From: Dermanyssus gallinae
Taxonomy: Eukaryota; Arthropoda; Arachnida; Mesostigmata; Dermanyssidae
NCBI GenBank assembly: GCA_003439945.1
Contig: QVRM01002365.1
Coordinates: forward strand, 232,018-296,017
Direction of reading: 5' to 3'
DNA length: 64,000 nt
Shown: positions 48,003-59,879 of the stretch, piece by piece
Numbering within the stretch: the stretch's first letter is position 1
How the letters are laid out: each line of letters opens with the position of its first letter
Translations under genes and position numbers: made by a program
Notes under the pieces: model-generated
What the model was told of the DNA's origin: nothing
Seen by the model: only the letters and a program-made list of their open reading frames with translations
Databases searched by the model: none

Positions 48003-48869
48003 AAACACGACAGTTTTTTTTTTTTTTTTTTTTTTGTTCTGGGAGGTTTCGGTAATGCATGATGCACATGCGCCACTAGCAGCCTGCGTGACTAGTGTGA
48101 GACTCGCAAACCCACTAAACCCGGATTCCTCCCCACCCCCCCAGGCTCGGTATTACTTTGGCATTACATCGAAACCGTGGGAGAGGCGTCCCTGCCGTTC
48201 TCCTTCAATCAGCTCTATCCCTGACTATCATCCCGCATGTCTACCTGCGGTTGGATAGGGGGATGCCATTTTGTAATCCGTCCTGTGAGGGTGCGTCGAG
48301 ACCATGAGGGCCTGGCTGCTCCCCACCCCCTCCCCCCTCCCTCGGCTCCTCGTCTCGACCACTCTCCCGAGAGACCCGCTCAAACCTCTCCCGCCTGGCC
48401 GTTTCCTTGGCTGTCTTGAGTGTCAAAACAGCGTCGAACAAGTTCGTCGCCTCCCTCCATGCCTCCGCCGAAGTCATCATATGGGAGACCACCTCCTTGA
48501 TGGGTCGGCCCCTCACAGCGGTTGGTGCTGCGTCCCGTGCTTCCCTGAGAGCATCACACCGCAGAACAGTATGCTCTACGTTGTCCGTTTCTCCAGAGTC
48601 GCACAGTACGCAGATATCGCTGATGGCCTTCTTGATCCTTGACAGGTAGCTCTGGAACTGGCCGTGTCCGGTCAGAACCTGAGTCGTCCAGTAGGAAAGC
48701 TCCCCGTGTCGGCGGTCATACCATACCCTGAGGTCCGGTATCAGACTCTTGGTCCAGCTCCCTGTGGTCACACCGGGTCTTACCTGCGCCCATTCCTCAT
48801 GCCAGGCCGATATGGTGGCACTCCTGGCCCTGGTGAGATCCAGACCTTCGTCTAAAACACGACAGTTTA
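48003..48869 (-). mobile_element. 5'-truncated LINE insertion with poly(A) and 14-bp target-site duplication
   Basis: The target duplication AAACACGACAGTTT occurs at 48003-48016 and 48855-48868. Inside, on the minus strand, the ORF part (about 48855 to 48241) reads SWTKSLIPDLRVWYDRRHGE, then YWTTQVLTGHGQFQSYLSRI and the finger CVLCDSGETDNVEHTVLRC. It ends with an acidic/Gly tail. A 3' UTR of about 200 bp follows, then a poly(A) (T-run at 48017-48035 on the plus strand). The C-terminal domain is typical of R1/jockey-like LINEs. The ORF is open, implying a young insertion. The cut is inside the gene, so this copy cannot move by itself. Confidence 0.88.
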
Positions 48870-50299
48870 TGTCACCTTAAGTGTATTAAGTAATGTATAT
48901 TTCGATCTAACTGTCACTTAACCGAAGCTGTTTATTTTGTTTTTCATTCATACATACTACAGACAGAAGCCGACTTGCATTTTTACATATATTTATTGTA
49001 GATTGAATATCAAATAATAAAGTATGGTGTAATGTGTAAACATTTCTTTCTTTCTTTATTTTTGCTCGAATTTCTCTGCTGTATATTTCAACTTGTTTTC
49101 CAACAATTCGACAACAAGCATTACTTCGATGGCCTTGATAACTTTGGCTATATATATATTTGGTTTCTCTAGAGATAGAAGCGCACGTTACATTTACAAC
49201 TGGCATAAGCTTTTAATTGTTCGAGTGATCGATACATATGAACTTAGTATGCTTGCTTTAACAAACGTTTAACGAGCCAAATCCTGACAGATGCGACTTC
49301 TCGTTATGTACCAAAATAATTGCAAACCGCAAAATTAAGCGTTTTGGCATTTCCTCGACGAAGTGCGACGATCGATGGGGATCACCTGCTTATTTGTGAA
49401 ACTCCTTGCCTACTGAAGTCGGGCATTGTACTAAACTAACACTCTTTGAGCGTCGTGCATACGAGTGGTCGCTGGGACAGCAGGTTCATTCATAGTAATG
49501 ACAAGTTTTTCACCCTCGTCATTGTATTATGCGCATACATAACAGGCCTGAACGTATCTGTGTTCTATTAGACTATACGAGTTGTAAAACTCTTGTATGT
49601 CTATATATGTTGTGAGGCGTGCGTTCGATGACGATAGAAATTAAATAATATACGCTGACGTCTGAAATACGAGATGTGCTATCATCTGACATGCCAAATG
49701 AAGCTTTCCTGCAGCGTGAGATCATCATTCTTAGTCGTGTCGACGTAAAGGTATCGTTAACCTACTATAAATTCCATGTTCCATTCGTTGGAGTACATGA
49801 GCAGAGATGATCTCTCCAGCATGTACTTTACAGTAAGTGACTTACGTCATATGGTATCGTTGTGCATTCCCACCAAAACAATCGGCCTGCCAATAGCTTC
49901 TCAGCCTATGATGCCTGTATGGCTATATGACTATATAATATATTTTAGGTAGAAACACTGTAGAATATAGAAGAACTCACCATATATGCACAGAAACTTA
50001 TACATTTTCACCACAATGACCTTGTTAGTGGGTTAAATCTCAAAATCTCAACCCAGGCAGATCACGCTGTACCAGTACTCGAAAGCTTCCATTAAGTCTT
50101 CAGACCCTGGAGAATGTGCCTTACATGCTCGGGAAACATGTTCTTGATAAAAAAAAACATGAAGCAATTTACTAGAAATATGCTGTTACGTTACTTGGCC
50201 AAGTCTTTAGATAGCGTCAACAAAACAGTCTGCCTTCACGTCTTACTAAAGTCGACGTATGAAGTGACGCATGGATAAACACAGTTACGACTGCTGTCT

Positions 50300-50512
50300 T
50301 ATGCTGCCACCCTAGAATTAAAAAAAAAAACATTTTTTAAGGATGTTGTTTTTAATTCTAGACTATACTCTGTCCCCTACGGGCTTGGAACTTAACCTGA
50401 GGTATATCTTCATCACACTGAGGGCCGGACATGTTAAGACATCTAGGGGTAGACCCCAACGGTCCTTGTGGCAGCATGGCCGCTGGCTCTCAGCGGTATG
50501 GTTTATTATGCT
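50300..50512 (-). repeat. SINE family B, 5'-truncated copy with near-identical flanking duplications
   Basis: The plus strand runs from CTAGAATTAAAAAAAAAAAC, through ATTTTTTAAGGATGTTG and TTTTTAATTCTAGAC, to TCCCCTACGGGCTTGG, AGGTATATCTTC, GGCCGGACATGTTAAG and CAGCATGGCCGCTGGC. TTATGCTGCCACCCT at the left and TTATGCTGCCATCCT at the right look like a target duplication with one mismatch. Confidence 0.75.
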
Positions 50513-51751
50513 GCCATCCTGACGACACAAAACGCATGCGGACCTTGCTTGCCGTTGAATGCCTTTTCAGCCAATACGTTCCAGCGCGGATAACAAGTTG
50601 ATTAAACAGTTCATGACGGGCAATCCTACTTCAAACAGAGAGAAAGCTCTGTGCTTCCATCTAGGGGAAACATCCGTGATACCTGGCGGTTAACGCAGAG
50701 CCTATGAAGTTTACGGAGATAACGTTCTCGAGTATCTAACGCTTGCACCATACGATCAAAATAAAGCTCTATCTAGGACTGGCTGTCTCTTAGTATAACC
50801 ATGAGTGACGTTCCTTGTGTGGAAAAAAAAACCTATAGTGGCTTAGATAAAATACAGCCGTCAACAACAGGCAGTACTTTACAATCTGCAGCTGCTGAAA
50901 CGGATTTATCTGCCAGCTCTACCAGAACGGAACAGCTCTGCCAGAAGGGCGGAATGAAAAGCATAATCATAGACAAGGAAATCCGGTCTTGATGTAGAAC
51001 GAGAAAACGCAACAGCCGTTATGGGGGGCCACGGTTAGCTAGAACACGCAATTAGCTCAGAATAACGATAACGTTTTTAATTAGGTCGATAAATGCATGC
51101 ATCTTAACGAGCTGAATAGAATTTTTAGGCGTATTTTAATCAATACGCACACTTATATTTTAGCAATACTTATGGCTGCGAAATTTGAATTGATTCAAGC
51201 CGCTTTGGCAAACTTTTATTTTTTGTTCTAAGTTTTTTATAAAATGATGAAAACTTTGAGAATAAATGTTTTTCAGTTAGGGCAAATTTTTACGCGCATG
51301 CTGGGAGGTGACAAACAGTTAACAAACGAAAATGGTTCCTGTAATTTTTACTAGCGGTATTTCTATGTAAGTAAACAAGCATACCATGTTTTGGGAAACT
51401 CTAATTAGACTTAAACGTCCGTTTTCCACCATACGCATGCCATGAGCTCATTTTGCCGTATGTTCATATTTGAGGTGACTCTCGGTTAATTAGCATCATT
51501 CACTGATGTGAACGTTAATGACAATTTGTTTTTTAGGGTTCAGTTACTTTCACACATCATAATGCTACTCAAAAACGGACCGTTAGTGCGCTTTGTTGGA
51601 GTTGATAAAACGTTCAAGTGGATTATCAAGGATTATTCGCTCTGCTGGCTATTTTTCCAGTCTTGTTACGCATTCAAAGTCACGTCAAAACCGGTAGTTA
51701 ACTGATAGTAAAATGAACTGTGCATTTTCTTAAGTCATATACTTGAGGACC

Positions 51752-51754
<3 letters not shown>

Positions 51755-51817
<63 letters not shown>
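51755..51817. repeat. (TA)n microsatellite
   Basis: About 62 bp of TA. Confidence 0.95.
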
Positions 51818-51819
<2 letters not shown>

Positions 51820-52312
51820 ATTTGCATATTTCCGTTTAGTTAGATAACTTTGTAAGTACTAATATAAATGTCAACATACGTATACCAAAAAAGAGAACAC
51901 TTGAATTGGTTCTGAAAAAAACAAATCACGATCCACTTCTTATTAGATGAATATTGAGCTTTAGAATAACAGGTAGATACACAAACAGAGATAACAAGAA
52001 AAAATACTAACTGTCCAGTTATATCCACGGCGTTTGTCACTGCCCCGGATGACGAATAGCGAGAGCGCCACCAACATTCATTCGGGCAAGTCAGTGAGGC
52101 TTCTAGTCGAAACTCCGTGCTACAACATCATAAGTTGCTGATTGAGCGAGGGACGAATGAAGCTTCTACCTGGTCTGTGACGGTCGTGCGGCCCGCGCCT
52201 CAGTGCTCTCTCATTATAACTCATTCGAATTCGTGATACCGACGGTGCCAGCTGTAAGCCCTTTTCGTTCGATTTTCTAAAAGATATATATATATATATT
52301 AGTTCGCGAGAT

Positions 52313-52590
52313 CATCATCAAGTTTATTTCACTCATATTGAGTACGCATATAACATTGAAACTGATACTGTTGTTAGCTGCTCTCAGCATGCCATTCGTG
52401 AGCGGCAGTGCAATCTCTTTGTTCTTGTTCAACATTATTTTCCCATTCCGAGACAAAACTTTCGAATGGTACTGTGCTTCAACTTCAATCAACTTCTCTC
52501 AGCAACCGGTGCACAGCCTGACATTAGGTACACGCAGCGGCTTCTTCACTCGCATTAACAGCAAAGTGCTTGCTTCATGCACAGCGTGAA
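52313..52590. repeat. Middle-repetitive unit, second copy
   Basis: See 45820-46030; this is the longer copy. It ends near GTGCTTGCTTCATGCACAGC, against GTACTCGCTTCACGTACAGC in the first. Confidence 0.65.
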
Positions 52591-52949
52591 ACACCTTCTA
52601 AGCAAACGAAAATCTAACCGGTCGACGAACTGAAAGAATATATTCGGCGGGAGATTCGAAAATAACGCCCAAGTTATGCTAAAAAGTTCTCAGAATCGTC
52701 CCAGGGCGGCCGAAGTTTGACTGACCTAATTGACTACGTTGACTTTTATATCTATCTAACCACCTCGAATGACTTTCCGCACCCTATACGTACATATATA
52801 CGTAGCATACTCATGATACTATATTGCATTGACTCGAACTTAGGGGCGCTTATTTGATTACATATAATTAACGCATTTTGTGCTTACATTATACATATTT
52901 TTTTTGTAGAGGCGGCTGAATGCTTTTACGCACTATTGCCACGAGTGCC

Positions 52950-53335
52950 GGGTGCTTCCCCTTTTGAGCCGTGTGGGACTCGGCCCTAGCGGTTGGATGT
53001 TGGTCCGCCAAGACCCCTATCAACTCAAAACACCTCCCCCTCAAGCTTCGCTCTCTATTGGCCCAGTTAATTTATCCCGCCGGGCAGTCTATCCTGCTTT
53101 ACTGTTCGGGAGGACCAGGCAAAGTGATTGGCCCGGTGAGCCTATGGCTATGGCGCCCCATTCTTCTTGCCACGACCTTATCGTTCTATCTCTCTCAACT
53201 TCTCTATTGGACTCAAGCCCTCCTTCCCACATCCTTTTCTTTTCGTGTACAGTCCCATGGTGGGGAACCAGACCAAGCCTGCGTTCGTGCTTACCGTGCG
53301 GTAGGCCTGCAGTATGTTCAGTTGGATGATAATTG
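52950..53335 (-). mobile_element. LINE fragment related to the 34.6-35.5 kb relic
   Basis: The reverse complement (GCAGGCCTACCGCACGGTAA, then AGCACGAACGCAGGC, ACACGAAAAGAAAAGGATGT and CGATAAGGTCGTGGCAAGAA) aligns with 35111-35285 and extends past it. Translation gives [10 protein letters not shown] and RRSWQEEWG, a LINE region between RT and the C-terminal finger. Confidence 0.75.
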
Positions 53336-53589
53336 TGTGTAAGTATTACTTAATGTGAAGATTTTAATATTGACAGCATTCCACGCGCATATCGTAAAAG
53401 GAAGATGGCACTAGTTCTCGACTAAGCCAAGAAAATCTTGCTTTGCGCTCTATCGAAGTGGTTACCGGACGTGAACCAGACTCATCGTACAACACAATTC
53501 GATGCTACATATTGCGTCTGTTTCAGTGGCCGCCGGTGGACCCATTCAGTCGTTCACTGCAGGTGCTCAACGCTCCTTCGTCGGCGGCG

Positions 53590-54888
53590 ATGGCCGAACC
53601 AGAGAGCCTGGACGATGACACCCTATTCGACGAGGATGACGACAACCTGTGTCACGTTTCGTTCGCAAAATTCGCCGAGTACGCACCCATACCTGAGAAT
53701 CTCAAGGCCTTCCAGAAACTCCGTAGCCCGGTGCCGGCCAATCCCGTGCTCGGTTTCGCGTTGACCTTGCCGGCGCTCGGCACGCCGGTGCGCAACTTTG
53801 TCGGCGGATGGCTGGGAGCGACCATGTGCCTTGGCGGAGCATGTACCACCGACGACGATTCGACGGACGAGCGCCAGGCCGCGTCGGGTTTTCGCCTCGA
53901 CGCGCTGCGTATTGCGTGTCTCTGCGGGAAGCCGGACATCGTCGAGGCCCTGCTCTACCACCGAGTTCACCCGACGGTGCGCGAAGCTGAGGCATGCGAG
54001 CTGCTAGGAGCTGTGCGCGTCTTCTGCACCGACACCATGGACTGGTTCTGCAACGAGCCCTGGACCAGTGTGGCCTGCTGGAAGAAGGCGCTCGATCTTC
54101 GTTCGTCGTCACCTCTGCCGTCCGACGCCGTCGATACACACTGGCGGAGCAGTGTGCCCGCCCTGCGAGACTGCAAGCCGGCGTCGACGCATGCCGACCT
54201 CGACCACGAGATTGGCCAGTCTCGGCAGAAGCTATTTGAGCAGGCGTTTGTCGTTCTCGAGCGTACGCTCGGGCTTCCGTGGAGGATCGAGGAGCCCATT
54301 GAGCTACGCAAAGTCTCCTGCCGATTCATCTCGAGGCGGCTCATCGCGCAGATGGTTCGCGGCATCTGTCAACAGGCGTCGTCCACAGCGAACGTGCTGC
54401 AACTGCTCGGCTGTCTTCTTGCCTACGTGCTGGATCGGATGGCTGTGACCACGCTGCTCACGACGCTCGACGCCCAACTGCAGCCTTCGCAGGCTGGCGT
54501 CAACGTGCTCACGCAGTTCCGTGAGTGCCGGGACGTCTCGGTGCGGGACGTCGCCGACTTTCTTCGCAGCATCTTCAGTCGCTTCCCAACGCAGGCCGGC
54601 TTCCTAAGCGTGAAGTCCATCTCTTTTGTGTTGGGCAAGATCGACTTCGCAATGGTGAACGATGCCATGGGCCACGACGAAATCAGCGCAGGCGATTTAG
54701 GCATTCTGTTGCATGGAGTGTTGATCACGTTGTCTGCTGCGCGTCGAGCCGACAAAACGGTGTTGGAAACCTTTGCAAAAGACCTGGTTAGGCTCGGAGC
54801 TAGCGTACATGAACCTTGTTGGTTTCGCACGAAGTGCTCGATTGAACTCGCTAGAGGAACTCTGCTTGAGTGTATGGCAGTGCACTAA
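53590..54888 (+). CDS. Divergent FEM1-like protein, single-exon frame, 432 aa
   Basis: One uninterrupted frame. I take ATG 53590 (GGCGATGG context) because TTTCAG at 53521-53526 looks like a splice acceptor placing this in a first coding exon; the frame also stays open upstream of the ATG to at least 53443. The N-terminus is acidic (SLDDDTLFDEDDDN). Residues about 100-125 read RLDALRIACLCGKPDIVEAL, an ankyrin-like helix pair. About residues 133-155 read EACELLGA followed by an acidic/aromatic stretch and CWKKALDLR, the arrangement that follows the ankyrin block in FEM1 proteins. FEM1 proteins are CUL2 E3 substrate receptors that read C-terminal degrons. This one is shorter than usual (about 600 aa) and has lost most ankyrin repeats. 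Family membership is inference; the gene is GC-rich and clearly coding. Confidence 0.6.
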   Translation: MAEPESLDDDTLFDEDDDNLCHVSFAKFAEYAPIPENLKAFQKLRSPVPANPVLGFALTLPALGTPVRNFVGGWLGATMCLGGACTTDDDSTDERQAASGFRLDALRIACLCGKPDIVEALLYHRVHPTVREAEACELLGAVRVFCTDTMDWFCNEPWTSVACWKKALDLRSSSPLPSDAVDTHWRSSVPALRDCKPASTHADLDHEIGQSRQKLFEQAFVVLERTLGLPWRIEEPIELRKVSCRFISRRLIAQMVRGICQQASSTANVLQLLGCLLAYVLDRMAVTTLLTTLDAQLQPSQAGVNVLTQFRECRDVSVRDVADFLRSIFSRFPTQAGFLSVKSISFVLGKIDFAMVNDAMGHDEISAGDLGILLHGVLITLSAARRADKTVLETFAKDLVRLGASVHEPCWFRTKCSIELARGTLLECMAVH

Positions 54889-58035
<3,147 letters not shown>

Positions 58036-59328
58036 CTACAGTAAAGGTAGCTTACACGTTACAGAGGTTCGCCATTTGTTGTAGAAAGTCAAAACCTGCT
58101 CCGACGTGGTACACTCCTCAAGTTCACGTTCAGCTGTCTGCAATGATCAAAAGTGTGGTCTTTGTCATAAGTATTCTTACAAACATTATGACTTGTCGGT
58201 ATAGACATCCGGAATCGTTGAAAGCACAAACGTAACTAAAGAAATCTGAATGTCCATTTTGTAATCAATCATATGCTCTATGTGCATATCATATGCATGA
58301 TATGTGGGCCTTACTTATCTCACACAGCGCGACTTACCCGAATGTTCTGCGCAATACTATCGTTGGGCAATAAGCGCGGTTCTGCTGCTAGGAACTTGCT
58401 ATTTTTGACAGTTAATAGAAGCAATATTCGAAGACCGATCAAACGTTGTAAAGACGTGCACTGCAGAACAACCCGACATATATTTGCTGGTTTCGTGAGC
58501 GGCTGAACATCAACCTGGTCATGGCCCAACAGTCGTTCAAGACCGCGTTTGATATCTGAAACCGGATTTGGTTGCACAAAAAAAAAATATATATATATAT
58601 ATATCTTGTCGTGCGACAGGCTCGCCCGATTAAAGCATCCAACATTTTCCATAATACGATCAACAGTTTCCTAAACTAAATCATAAAACCCTTCATAGGT
58701 AAGCACCAAATCAATTACGTTGTCAGTATCCTTCGGCTAATGTGAGATACACTGAAGACACAGAGAGAGACACCCTAACCAGTTACACCGTATCCGAGGG
58801 CGCGTGCGATACAGGGCTCGTGCACGAATAGCGAACAGCTGGCGATGCTTTGGGATTCCTTGCACGGCTGCAGGCAGAGAAACTGTCGATGCACTTCAAT
58901 GGGCAGAGCTCGAGGTAGGAAACGGTGCCGAAGGGTCAGATGTACTGATACGGCGCATACCAGGCGGGTGGGACACTCCAACTGCAGCGACAACACCGTG
59001 CCTACTCAACACACATGAGCAAGACAGGTGTAGAGAAGGGAAGCTCTTCACTTAACCTGATTATAATTCCCCTCAGTTCTACTACTACTACTATTATTAC
59101 TTATATTACTTGCAGCAACGTATGCCACTCAGCGCTTGTTACAGCAAAGACTGTCGGAAAGTCTAAACCGACAACGCTGAAGGCATTGATGGTTATTGAG
59201 AAATGTCACTGTGGCTGCCTATAGACAACGGTACACACGAAGAAAAATGTGGACTAGAAGAAGATTACTATCTATACTTTTAGAGCTATTCACACGTATT
59301 GTATTCGCATCCGCTAGATTATTTGATG

Positions 59329-59407
<79 letters not shown>

Positions 59408-59842
59408 CTCCACTACCTTGAATTTGAATTATTCAGCTTGGATTATTACGAAAATAATAGATTAGCAAGTCTTTGCAATTATTTTCAGGAAAGCTTTGTA
59501 CTAAATGCGAGGAATTAATAAACAAAAACATAACTATCTGTCTGCCAATCGCCACTCACCCTTATGGTCAAATTCGGTGTTCTTCGACTGCCGAGTGTCA
59601 CTTCCGATTAATTCGACGTTCAACGATGCCTTCCACATTGAGCATAGGAAACTTTCGTCTGCCGACAATCTACACACGATGATGTTGTCCTGAACGAGAG
59701 ATGGGTGAACGTCTTGGGTGATATCGCATTTGAGATTCACGGCTGAAATTAAGTTTCACATACGCACACACACCAATATATATACAAGCTAGGAAATTGA
59801 GATAATGGCATTCTAAGGAGAGTTCTAAACTTGACGCCAGAT

Positions 59843-59879
<37 letters not shown>

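Larger units (their letters stand above)
47634..53589. other. LYRM4 to FEM1-like spacer, mostly mobile DNA
   Basis: Contains SINE-C (47872-47990, minus), a LINE insertion (48003-48869), SINE-B (50300-50512, minus), (TA)n at 51755-51817, the middle-repetitive unit (52313-52590) and a LINE fragment (52950-53335). Between 48870 and 50300 and between 50520 and 51750 I see no gene; the small frame at 50801-50992 is unsupported. Confidence 0.55.

Noticed and set aside
48304..48649. Plus-strand ORFs at 48.3-48.6 kb
   Set aside because: Shadows of the minus-strand LINE ORF.
59110..59215. Candidate extra FAAP100-like exon (VVGLDFPTVFAVTSAEWHTL)
   Set aside because: Its donor phase fits the next exon but no acceptor gives the phase required by exon 59560-59742, so I only mention it as possible.
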